From Lachnospiraceae bacterium (GTDB lineage: Bacteria; Bacillota_A; Clostridia; Lachnospirales; Lachnospiraceae): 5,711 nucleotides of DNA. A model generated the notes under the pieces. It had not been told where the DNA came from. It ran no database searches and worked only from the letters and a program-made list of their open reading frames with translations. Location of the stretch: positions 1-5,711 of the forward strand of contig JAIKXO010000260.1 of the NCBI GenBank assembly GCA_024684065.1, written 5' to 3'. The position numbers were made by a program, and so were the translations under genes. Shown piece by piece: positions 1 to 5,710 of the stretch (position 1 is its first letter; each line of letters begins with the position of its first letter).

Positions 1-2
1 AA

Positions 3-410
3 GGGATCCAATATCATTTTTCCGAATCCAAGATCGGAAAATTCTCCCGTAACAAATCTAATAAAATAATAAATCATCCATCCGGTAACAACAGTATAAA
101 AAGCCATCAGAGCAACATTGCCCGCCAAAGCGAAATAACCATGGATATTCCATTTGCTTCCCGGTTTTTGCAGCTTTTTATACATGCCGACTACGCTTGC
201 CTGAGATGCCCTTCCCATCGCAAATTCCATGGTCATAGTCGGGAGCCCTAACAGGATTAAAAAAAATATGTAAATAAGGACAAAACTTCCTCCGCCGTTT
301 TCTCCTGTCATCCACGGAAATTTCCAAACATTCCCGCAGCCGATTGCGCATCCCGCGCTCAGCATAATGAATCCGAGACGGCTTCCCAGATGTTCTCTTT
401 TTTCATGCAT
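3..410 (-). CDS. Sodium:neurotransmitter symporter (NSS/SNF) family transporter, N-terminal part
   Basis: This is the first 136 residues of a membrane transporter; the rest lies beyond the left edge. The family uses the sodium gradient to import amino acids or related small molecules. The first transmembrane segment (about residues 12-33) carries the unwound-helix motif GCGNVWKFPW, followed by ENGGGSF, both hallmarks of the LeuT-type fold. Gly20, Ala22, Ile23 and Asn27 line up with LeuT residues that bind sodium. Two further hydrophobic segments fall at about 42-66 (ending in EFAMGR, typical after TM2) and 89-119. The ATG at 408-410 is chosen because a GGAG ribosome site (420-423) sits 9 nt upstream. 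The substrate cannot be told from this portion. The family call is secure; whether the full gene is intact is unknown. Confidence 0.92.
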   Translation of the reverse strand, partial: MHEKREHLGSRLGFIMLSAGCAIGCGNVWKFPWMTGENGGGSFVLIYIFFLILLGLPTMTMEFAMGRASQASVVGMYKKLQKPGSKWNIHGYFALAGNVALMAFYTVVTGWMIYYFIRFVTGEFSDLGFGKMILDP

Positions 411-419
411 TTTTATGAT

Positions 420-423
420 CTCC
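420..423 (-). promoter_or_regulatory. Ribosome binding site of the NSS transporter
   Basis: GGAG on the minus strand, 9 nt before the ATG at 410. It decides between this ATG and a nearby out-of-frame ATG (404-406). Confidence 0.6.
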
Positions 424-496
424 GTTTATTTTTGGTTATTCTGCCAAACAGGCTCTAAATGGTTCTGACAATGTCACATATTTTACGCTTATCTAC

Positions 497-525
497 AAAA
501 TAGCACCTTCTGAGTTCGTTCGCAA
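497..525 (-). promoter_or_regulatory. Possible sigma-70 promoter for the NSS transporter
   Basis: On the minus strand TTGCGA (520-525) and TATTTT (497-502) are 17 bp apart. Each matches 4 of 6 consensus bases, and the pair lies about 90 bp upstream of the transporter start. It is the best candidate I find in 424-629; the rest of that gap holds no gene I can support. Weak evidence. Confidence 0.25.
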
Positions 526-629
526 GCGCCTTCAGATTACGATATGTTTATAGTAACGAATCTCTTTACAATGCCCACGGTCAGACTCATCCTCACGCCT
601 TCTCCCTGTATGCTTCAAAAAACCGTGTT

Positions 630-854
630 GTTACTATTCACAGCCTTTTGGGCTATGATAGTATCGGGTTTTGCCATTAAAAATCGCCTTCGCTAAGGAA
701 GGATCGCTTTGCGATCCTTTTATGCAGAATTTGCAAGCAAATTCTGCGCGGCCCATCAAGGATGGGACCGCTGCGATGGGCAAAACCCATCTCAAGCCAT
801 AAGTTGTGGCCTGTAATCGCGCAGCAAGCGCGCGATTCGGCTGTGAATAGTAAC
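630..854. mobile_element. 225-bp non-coding hairpin-rich element with perfect 16-bp terminal inverted repeats (MITE-like)
   Basis: The ends are GTTACTATTCACAGCC (630-645) and its exact reverse complement (839-854). The interior is packed with perfect inverted repeats: 699-707/711-719 (9-bp arms, 3-nt loop), 724-734/737-747 (11-bp arms, 2-nt loop), 752-757/761-766 and 775-780/786-791 (CCCATC/GATGGG pairs), and 815-822/830-837 (8-bp arms). The left terminus itself forms a hairpin (630-665) that matches the reverse complement of the 36-bp element at 1985-2020 in 34 of 36 positions. I see no real protein and no clear target duplication (flanks 622-629 and 855-862 differ). It fills most of the gap between the kinase stop (869) and the transporter. 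A miniature transposable element mobilised by a transposase elsewhere is the likeliest reading; a structured RNA is the alternative. Confidence 0.7.
682..701 (-). terminator. Possible terminator-like hairpin downstream of the kinase
   Basis: Read on the minus strand, a short hairpin (CCTTC and GAAGG arms around a 6-nt loop) is followed by CGATTTTT. It lies inside the repeat element about 170 bp past the kinase stop. The stem is only 5 bp, so it is a weak candidate, but stronger neighbouring hairpins may also slow transcription. Confidence 0.25.
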
Positions 855-868
855 TAGTATTTCGAAAG

Positions 869-1771
869 TCATTTGATGCTCCCTGACATACCGTATGGCA
901 CCGCCTCTTCTGATGCAACCGTCCTGGCCGCCCATTTATTAGCGCATATAAGTGCTTCACTGAATGACATACCGTTACACAGCGAACCGATCAGCACTCC
1001 GACATGAGTGTCTCCGGCTCCTATGGTATTTACTACATTCTGCTTTTCTGAGGGTACAGTTATCTCGCCTTCCTTTGTCAGCGCATATACTCCGTCCTCT
1101 CCGAGCGTTACAACAACGCTTTCATGAGATATGCCAGAAAGAGCTTTCGCCGCGCTTTTATAATCTTCAAACGGTTTTCCCAAAAGGTTTTTCGCCATTG
1201 CTACAGACTCCTGCCTGTTGAGATGCAGAACAGGATGAAGAGACATAATCCTTTTGTTCTTTTCCAACAGAGAGGCACCCCGTATACCCGGGCAGTAAAA
1301 CACCTTTCTCTCCGGAAACTCAAAGAGGTAGTCAATAAGTGCTTCTCCCGTGGGTTCCTCTACTTCAAGCCCGGAAACATAAACATAATCAAACGATATA
1401 TCATCAAGGGGCTTCAACCACTCTCTTTTAAACTTATACTCTGCCCCATGTATCGATAAAAACGTGCGCTCTCCACCGTTCTCGACAAAGCAATAACAAC
1501 AACCGTTTTCTTCTTCCGATCTAATGAACACCGGCAGTTCTCTTTTCAAAAGCTCCTTCTCTGCAAGCTCTCCGAAAACCCCTGTCCCCACGACTCCGGC
1601 GAAGGTTATGTCGCTGCAGACCAGCTTTGCCGCACAGGCAGCATTGCATGCACATCCGCCAAGAGACATAACCTGTCTGTCGGGATGTATATCCTCTTCG
1701 GTTCGAGGCAGCCTGTCCAGATATATTACAACATCTATACAGGCCGCGCCGATAAAAAGTGCTTTTTTCAT
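869..1771 (-). CDS. PfkB/ribokinase-family carbohydrate or nucleoside kinase
   Basis: A 300-residue cytoplasmic kinase, normal length for the family, that would transfer phosphate from ATP to a hydroxyl of a sugar or nucleoside. Visible motifs in order: an N-terminal beta strand with Asp13 (GAACID), the PfkB signature region SLGGCACNAA (36-45) that contacts substrate, GVVGTGVFG (59-67), LNRQES (184-189, the N-x-x-E type metal-site motif), VTLGEDGVY (222-229 region), and the second signature NTIGAGDT (248-255), which forms the anion hole and holds the catalytic base Asp254. Asn248 stands where many members have Asp. The ATG at 1769-1771 follows a GGAG (1778-1781) by 6 nt. Substrate is not recognisable; it could be a ribokinase, fructokinase or nucleoside kinase. 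No metabolic partner gene lies beside it, and repeat elements occupy both flanks. Confidence 0.92.
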   Translation of the reverse strand: MKKALFIGAACIDVVIYLDRLPRTEEDIHPDRQVMSLGGCACNAACAAKLVCSDITFAGVVGTGVFGELAEKELLKRELPVFIRSEEENGCCYCFVENGGERTFLSIHGAEYKFKREWLKPLDDISFDYVYVSGLEVEEPTGEALIDYLFEFPERKVFYCPGIRGASLLEKNKRIMSLHPVLHLNRQESVAMAKNLLGKPFEDYKSAAKALSGISHESVVVTLGEDGVYALTKEGEITVPSEKQNVVNTIGAGDTHVGVLIGSLCNGMSFSEALICANKWAARTVASEEAVPYGMSGSIK

Positions 1772-1777
1772 ACTTTA

Positions 1778-1781
1778 CTCC
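1778..1781 (-). promoter_or_regulatory. Ribosome binding site of the PfkB-family kinase
   Basis: GGAG with 6-nt spacing to the ATG at 1771, in a purine-rich stretch. It supports the start used for the kinase. Confidence 0.6.
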
Positions 1782-1793
1782 GCTTTCTTTTCG

Positions 1794-1836
1794 TTCCGAT
1801 CCGGTCTGTTTTTGAGACCGGATAATTTCATCGGAA
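1794..1836 (-). promoter_or_regulatory. Two-part stem-loop in the kinase leader
   Basis: An inner stem (1801-1807 with 1815-1821, CCGGTCT and AGACCGG around a 7-nt loop) is stacked with outer arms TTCCGAT (1794-1800) and ATCGGAA (1830-1836), with an 8-nt bulge on one side. The inner stem can alternatively extend to 9 bp (1799-1807/1815-1823). It ends about 12 nt before the kinase ribosome site. No T-run follows on either strand, so it is not an intrinsic terminator. It may be a translation-control structure or an operator; the sequence alone does not decide. Confidence 0.4.
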
Positions 1837-1838
1837 GT

Positions 1839-1861
1839 GCGATTCAGCCGTGAACAGCAGC
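1839..1861. repeat. Diverged copy of the 225-bp element's right end
   Basis: This stretch matches 832-854 at 18 of 23 positions, including the GCGATTC that precedes the terminal repeat there. All five differences are transitions (A/G or C/T), as expected of an old decaying copy. No matching left end is evident nearby. Confidence 0.4.
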
Positions 1862-1914
1862 GAAATCTTTTCTTTCATCCGCGATTTTGGCGTAGCAAAA
1901 ATATCGGACAGAAA

Positions 1915-1929
1915 TTACATGTGATGTAA
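1915..1929. promoter_or_regulatory. Operator-like palindrome TTACAT-GTG-ATGTAA
   Basis: A perfect 6-3-6 inverted repeat about 145 bp upstream of the kinase start, in a non-coding gap. It has the shape of a dimeric repressor site, but no regulator gene is in the window and I do not match it to a known factor. Confidence 0.2.
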
Positions 1930-1976
1930 AGAATCTCAGTGAATGCGGACTCATTTATGTTTGGAAGAAAAATGGA

Positions 1977-2028
1977 GACAGCCCGTTACTATCACAGCCC
2001 AAAAGGCTGTGAATAGTAACGACAGCCC
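1977..2028. mobile_element. 36-bp miniature hairpin element flanked by an 8-bp direct repeat
   Basis: The element spans 1985-2020. Its right arm GGCTGTGAATAGTAAC (2005-2020) is identical to the right end of the 225-bp element, and its left arm (1985-1999) is the complement with one base missing. It is bounded on both sides by GACAGCCC (1977-1984 and 2021-2028), a perfect 8-bp direct repeat placed exactly where a target-site duplication would be. It therefore looks like an inserted minimal derivative made of little more than two terminal repeats. It lies between the hydrolase stop (2072) and the kinase leader, and on the minus strand the strong hairpin could also attenuate read-through; a T-run lies about 13 nt beyond the flanking repeat. 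Caution: ACAGCCC also occurs inside the left arm, so the flanks are not fully independent of the element. Confidence 0.6.
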
Positions 2029-2071
2029 TGATCTGTAATACACAAGAGCTCATGTTTTGATACACGATCAA

Positions 2072-5000
2072 TTATTCAAAATACAAAATCTCATCCGTAA
2101 ATTGATAGCTTTCATCTATCTTCGGGATGCTTACAGGAAGACGTCCGGTTATCTCCCTGTCCTCAAAACACGCCATCAGCGCCACAGCAAGGTTAGGCGC
2201 ATAGGCGCTTCCCGCTCCTGATTCTGCCGGTATCTTACTCATTTCCGAGAAATTATAAGAAAGGAGCATCGCATCAGCTGCTTCAAACCTTGCTGCATCA
2301 TACGGAAGCTGGCAAGATACAACTATAGCCTGCTTTCCTTTTTTATGGAGACTGTCTATGATCCTGTCAAACACCGCTGATGAGAATCCGTCATCAGTAG
2401 CCGGATCAAGACAGGCAGAGTTGTATGTCCGGTACACAAGGATGCAGTGGTCAGCTTCCTCGGCAGCCTTTACGCACTCTTCTTCATTTTCTCTATCATT
2501 TGTCATCAGTACGATCTGTGATTCATCAGATATCTTCCCCTGCTCGTAAAGCTCATGTTTTACCAGCTCCCCTGTTCCGATGCAGCCTGCGCACCCGTTG
2601 CAGAACAATATCAGAGCAGTCTCTTCATCCGCAGCTTTTATCGGGAATGCCTGGTCATCATTTTTTACAAGTGTCAGGGCCTTCTCAGTGATATCCCATG
2701 CCGTCTTGCGGTTTATGTCGCTTCCCACACCTGATTCAGCCTGAGCTATGAGCTCATCAGTCGATGCAAAATCAGACTGTTCAAGCAATCCGTACTTTTT
2801 CTTTAATGTCAGGATCCTCCTTACGGAATCATTTATCGATTTTCCATCAACGGCTCCGTCTTCTGCAAGCTTCACGGCTGTTTCAACCATATCCTGTACA
2901 TGCCTCAAGTCATCTGTGTTGAACATCCCCGGAAGAATGACCAGATCTACTCCGGCTTTCATCATCATGGCCAGAACATCCTCGTCCGAAAAGTTATCTG
3001 CGATAGCCGCCATACTTAAAGCATCAGATACCACCACGCCTTCAAATCCCATGTCATCCCTGAGAATATCCGTAAGTATCTTATGACTCATGGTTGCCGG
3101 GATATATACCTGTTCGCCGGTGGAAACGGAAGTATATGTTTCCGTCTCGATCTGCGGATACTGGATATGGGCGGTCATTACCATGTCCGCCCCGGCATCT
3201 ATGCCGTTCTTAAATGGTATCAGTTCAGATTCCTTCAATTCGTCATAGCCGGAGTCGATACATGGAAATCCTGTATGTGAATCGGTGTCTGTATTTCCAT
3301 GTCCGGGGAAATGCTTTAATGTTGCAATGATCCCTGCATTATGCAATCCCTCCATATACGAAAGGACATACTCAGAAACCACCTCCGGTGAATCGGAAAA
3401 TGAACGGGTGCCTATTACAGGATTATTCGGATTGTTGTTTATGTCAGCCACAGGGGCAAAATCTGTATTAATACCAAGAAGTCCCATCTCTTTTCCATAT
3501 ATTTCAGCCATCTTCCTGGCATTATCAGGATCGCCTGTGGCCGCAAGTGCCATATTACCCGGTCCGGTGGTCCCGAAACTTATACGGGCAACTTTTCCTC
3601 CCTCCTGATCCACCGCCACAAATAAGGGGAGGCCCCCGTCTGCCTGATTTACATTTTGTATATCTGAAATGAGATTTACCACCTGCTTTGCGTCTTCAAA
3701 GTTCTCTCCAAAAAGTATTACCCCGCCATAGTCATGGTTTTTAAGATCGATCTTTATTTCATCATTTAACTCAGTCACTTTGATCCCCGGTATCTCCTCG
3801 TCAGGACTTTCACCCGTTTCGGGAGTTTCCTTCCACACGCGATAGGAGACGATCATCATCTGCTCAACCTTTTCCCTGAGTGTCATCTCTCCAAGAAGCT
3901 TATCGATGTCTGTTTCATTCTTTGCCCCGCAGGTCAGTGTGAACTTATCGGCGCCTACCCTTAATTGTGCTATTTCTCCCATGAGAAGAGGGTAATTTAC
4001 GTCGCCGTGTCCCGCAGGGAAACCGAATGCCACCGGGATATCCAGATCGGAGAGGAACTGCCGGCTTATCATATCCGCAACGGATTCAAACCTCCCGCCT
4101 CGACTGCTCCCGCTATTATTGCCAGGATCCACCGGAAGCTCTGCCCACTCTCCAAATACGATACCTGCTGCATTATCAAGCACTCCGGTATGCTTTAATA
4201 CTGTGAGATACCTGTGGATATGCTGGATATCCTCTCCCACATCTTCAAGGAAAAGAATATACGGCCGGCCGGTCTTCGTGCAGTCATAGGCAGAGTCTAT
4301 CACAGCTGTAAATGTAGACAGATTTCCCCCGATAAGGATACCCTTAGCCCTGCCTTCTATGCCCTGATCGCCTTTGGCGCACGTATATGAGGGAATCTCA
4401 CCTTTCAGTATCCTCTCCTCAGCTTCTAAACAGCTTTCGGAAAGACCGTCGAAGGCTGCGCTCATACAGGCATGGATAGAGGGCACCCCGGCAGATGTCC
4501 AGGCCGAATGATAAACCGTTATGTCACTGTAGCCGATGATAAGTTTGCCTGCGGATCTTATGATATCCTCTGATAATACGTCAGCAACCTCCGAAGCCCC
4601 ATAGCCTCCGCGGACACAGAAGATGGCCTTTATCTCCGGGTCTTCAAGCGCCCAGGTAAGGTCTGCTATCACATCATCAAGCGTACGTGTCTCGTCACAT
4701 ACATGATCTCCGGGGACAGGTTCATATCCCCACGCCTTCAGTCCTGCAATTACTGCATCAGTCTGTTCCCTGTCCGGAAGTGCCGAAGGAGAGATCACGG
4801 CGATCTTATCTCCTTCTTCCGGGAATACAGAACTGTACTCCCCGCTGTATGCGGAATACTCCACCTCTGTTTTTGTATCTTCTCCTTCAGTGATGAACTC
4901 CTGCCCTGTTTCTTTTTCCTGCGCCGGGTAGGCAGGATATGCCGGAACACCACATGATACCGTAGAAAACAAAAAAACAACCGCCATTAAGACAGCAAGC

Positions 5001-5137
5001 ATTCTCTTCCCCGTTTTTGACCCGCCGGGGACATATCCCACAGATGCTATGCTTTTGTCTTTACGGTCTTTCTCAGACATCTCTTCCGTATATTTTCCTG
5101 TACTTTTTCTTGTTAACATAGTCTTTGATAACTCCAT
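2072..5137 (-). CDS. Surface-anchored fusion of S66 L,D-carboxypeptidase (LdcA/MccF-like) and GH3 beta-N-acetylglucosaminidase (NagZ-like)
   Basis: A 1021-residue two-enzyme protein for peptidoglycan fragments. Residues 1-45 are hydrophilic and basic; 46-61 are hydrophobic and end in TVSC, so Cys62 is a probable lipid-anchor site (Thr at -3 is atypical). An acidic, Tyr/Pro-rich linker follows (63-107). Residues 108-403 are an S66 peptidase: RGGYG (176-180), nucleophile Ser204 in GYSD, Glu298 in FLED and His377 in PAGHG form the expected triad; LdcA enzymes remove the terminal D-Ala from tetrapeptides. Residues about 410-785 are a GH3 barrel: DQEGG (510-514), GTRSF (576-580), KHFPGHG (608-614), the NagZ-type Asp619-Ser-His621 acid/base dyad, and nucleophile Asp705 in SDAL. 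Residues about 812-1015 are the GH3 C-terminal alpha/beta domain found in Gram-positive NagZ. The start follows GAAGGTGAT, with an in-frame stop shortly upstream. The enzyme calls are firm; extracellular location is inferred. Confidence 0.93.
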   Translation of the reverse strand: MELSKTMLTRKSTGKYTEEMSEKDRKDKSIASVGYVPGGSKTGKRMLAVLMAVVFLFSTVSCGVPAYPAYPAQEKETGQEFITEGEDTKTEVEYSAYSGEYSSVFPEEGDKIAVISPSALPDREQTDAVIAGLKAWGYEPVPGDHVCDETRTLDDVIADLTWALEDPEIKAIFCVRGGYGASEVADVLSEDIIRSAGKLIIGYSDITVYHSAWTSAGVPSIHACMSAAFDGLSESCLEAEERILKGEIPSYTCAKGDQGIEGRAKGILIGGNLSTFTAVIDSAYDCTKTGRPYILFLEDVGEDIQHIHRYLTVLKHTGVLDNAAGIVFGEWAELPVDPGNNSGSSRGGRFESVADMISRQFLSDLDIPVAFGFPAGHGDVNYPLLMGEIAQLRVGADKFTLTCGAKNETDIDKLLGEMTLREKVEQMMIVSYRVWKETPETGESPDEEIPGIKVTELNDEIKIDLKNHDYGGVILFGENFEDAKQVVNLISDIQNVNQADGGLPLFVAVDQEGGKVARISFGTTGPGNMALAATGDPDNARKMAEIYGKEMGLLGINTDFAPVADINNNPNNPVIGTRSFSDSPEVVSEYVLSYMEGLHNAGIIATLKHFPGHGNTDTDSHTGFPCIDSGYDELKESELIPFKNGIDAGADMVMTAHIQYPQIETETYTSVSTGEQVYIPATMSHKILTDILRDDMGFEGVVVSDALSMAAIADNFSDEDVLAMMMKAGVDLVILPGMFNTDDLRHVQDMVETAVKLAEDGAVDGKSINDSVRRILTLKKKYGLLEQSDFASTDELIAQAESGVGSDINRKTAWDITEKALTLVKNDDQAFPIKAADEETALILFCNGCAGCIGTGELVKHELYEQGKISDESQIVLMTNDRENEEECVKAAEEADHCILVYRTYNSACLDPATDDGFSSAVFDRIIDSLHKKGKQAIVVSCQLPYDAARFEAADAMLLSYNFSEMSKIPAESGAGSAYAPNLAVALMACFEDREITGRLPVSIPKIDESYQFTDEILYFE

Positions 5138-5212
5138 ATCACCTTCACGCCCTCATCTTCTGTAATGATAGTCCAGATCTATTGTAGACTATATTATTGC
5201 GCACATGCCTTA

Positions 5213-5458
5213 TTATCTATGTGGAGTGGAATAATTTGGAGCGAGTTCAGGTGGCATATTGGCATTATCGCCGTTGTCATTTTGCCCATCTTCGTTCCAG
5301 GTTATGCGTCCATCCGGAAGTTGCTTCCAGTCTCCACCAGACACCATCTCCAACTCACTGTCGCTAAGAAGCATCCCTCCCTTCCTGATAGCTTCCTTCT
5401 TGCCTTCCTTTGTATCTGTTTTATCTGTTGTTTTCTTCAGATTTCCCGTAAGCTTCAT
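5213..5458 (-). CDS. Double-glycine leader secreted peptide (bacteriocin-like or signalling peptide)
   Basis: An 81-residue peptide precursor. Residues 31-42, LSDSELEMVSGG, fit the LSxxELxxIxGG leader consensus recognised by C39-peptidase ABC exporters, with L-12, S-11, E-8, L-7, V-4 and GG at -2/-1. Cleavage after Gly42 would release a 39-residue core starting DWKQLPDG. The core is acidic (7 Asp/Glu against 3 Lys/Arg), rich in Asn, Gly and Pro, and has no Cys, so it is not a lanthipeptide or sactipeptide type and is unlike cationic pore-forming bacteriocins. Residues 1-28 are Lys-rich, an unusually long pre-leader. The start at 5458 has AAAGGAG 6 nt upstream; Met29 also follows a GGAAGG-type site and could give a 14-residue leader. 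A strong promoter precedes it, and the hydrolase fusion follows after 75 bp. No exporter or immunity gene is in the window; the activity is unknown. Confidence 0.75.
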   Translation of the reverse strand: MKLTGNLKKTTDKTDTKEGKKEAIRKGGMLLSDSELEMVSGGDWKQLPDGRITWNEDGQNDNGDNANMPPELAPNYSTPHR

Positions 5459-5464
5459 ATCTCG

Positions 5465-5471
5465 CTCCTTT
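5465..5471 (-). promoter_or_regulatory. Strong ribosome binding site of the double-glycine peptide
   Basis: AAAGGAG, 6 nt before the ATG at 5458. Its quality favours the 81-residue form over an internal start at Met29. Confidence 0.75.
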
Positions 5472-5501
5472 CCTGCCGGTAATACAAAATCCCTATATCA
5501 G

Positions 5502-5530
5502 TTTATACGCAAGACCTAAGTTTCTGTCAA
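5502..5530 (-). promoter_or_regulatory. Near-consensus sigma-70 promoter for the peptide gene
   Basis: On the minus strand TTGACA (5525-5530, perfect -35) and TATAAA (5502-5507, 5 of 6 to the -10 consensus) are separated by exactly 17 bp. Transcription would begin near 5495, giving a leader of about 35-40 nt that includes the peptide's ribosome site, and could continue into the hydrolase gene. The -35 box starts 3 nt past the 39-nt palindrome. Confidence 0.75.
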
Positions 5531-5533
5531 TAA

Positions 5534-5572
5534 TAAGTCATAACCACCACTTCAAGTGGTGGTTATGACTTA
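5534..5572. repeat. Perfect 39-nt palindrome (19-bp arms, 1-nt centre) at the transposase break
   Basis: The arm TAAGTCATAACCACCACTT (5534-5552) is the exact reverse complement of 5554-5572. On the minus strand its first three bases are the stop codon of the transposase fragment, and its far end lies 3 nt from the -35 box of the peptide promoter. Only TTATTG follows on the minus strand, so it is a poor intrinsic terminator. It resembles the subterminal hairpins of IS200/IS605-type elements, but no such transposase is visible. An operator for the peptide promoter is another possibility. Confidence 0.8.
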
Positions 5573-5710
5573 GCTATTTCTGCTACCACATACATAAATC
5601 TTGTGAGTGTATTCTTTAAGCTTTTCAATGTATTCTTCCAGGCTTTCTATGGAACGCTGGAGAGTAGGTTTTCTTTTTCCGATACCGTGAACAAACAGGG
5701 TACCTTCATC
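5573..5710 (-). pseudogene. Truncated IS1182-like DDE transposase fragment
   Basis: Forty-six codons are visible before a stop at 5570-5572; the N-terminal side runs off the right edge. The segment GIGKRKPTLQ, then a charged helix (about residues 17-36), then CGSRNS resembles the central region of IS1182-type transposases, where I recall C/LG-x-RNSYSKTDxDATFM. Here the frame ends immediately after RNS, at the first base of the 39-nt palindrome, so the metal-binding C-terminal part would be missing and the gene non-functional. The rest of the motif does not resume after the palindrome. The family assignment is from memory of the motif on a short fragment, so it is tentative; that the frame is broken follows only if the assignment is right. 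Confidence 0.55.

Noticed and set aside
548..557. ATAGTAAC-like match to the end of the repeat elements
   Set aside because: Only about 11 of 16 positions fit and there is no partner arm, which is expected by chance in AT-rich DNA.
634..960. Minus-strand open frame of 108 codons
   Set aside because: It runs from inside the kinase 3' end through the hairpin element, and its C-terminus is simply the translated terminal repeat. There is no ribosome site and no recognisable protein.
964..1853. Several plus-strand open frames opposite the kinase
   Set aside because: They are antisense shadows of a gene with clear PfkB motifs and show low-complexity, Cys/Leu/Arg-rich translations.
1985..2020. The 36-bp hairpin as a canonical intrinsic terminator of the hydrolase gene
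   Set aside because: No T-run directly follows the stem on the minus strand, and the 8-bp flanking repeat and matching copy elsewhere fit a mobile element better.
2358..4957. Plus-strand open frames, and a short minus-strand frame at 4795-4980, overlapping the hydrolase gene
   Set aside because: All overlap a continuous 1021-codon gene with catalytic motifs throughout; none has a recognisable domain.
5138..5212. Separate promoter or terminator between the peptide and hydrolase genes
   Set aside because: A 6-bp ATAGTC/GACTAT inverted repeat and a TACAAT are present, but there is no acceptable -35 box and no T-run after the stem. Co-transcription remains the simplest reading.
5165..5519. Plus-strand open frames opposite the peptide gene
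   Set aside because: The minus strand has a consensus promoter, ribosome site and leader motif; the plus frames have none.
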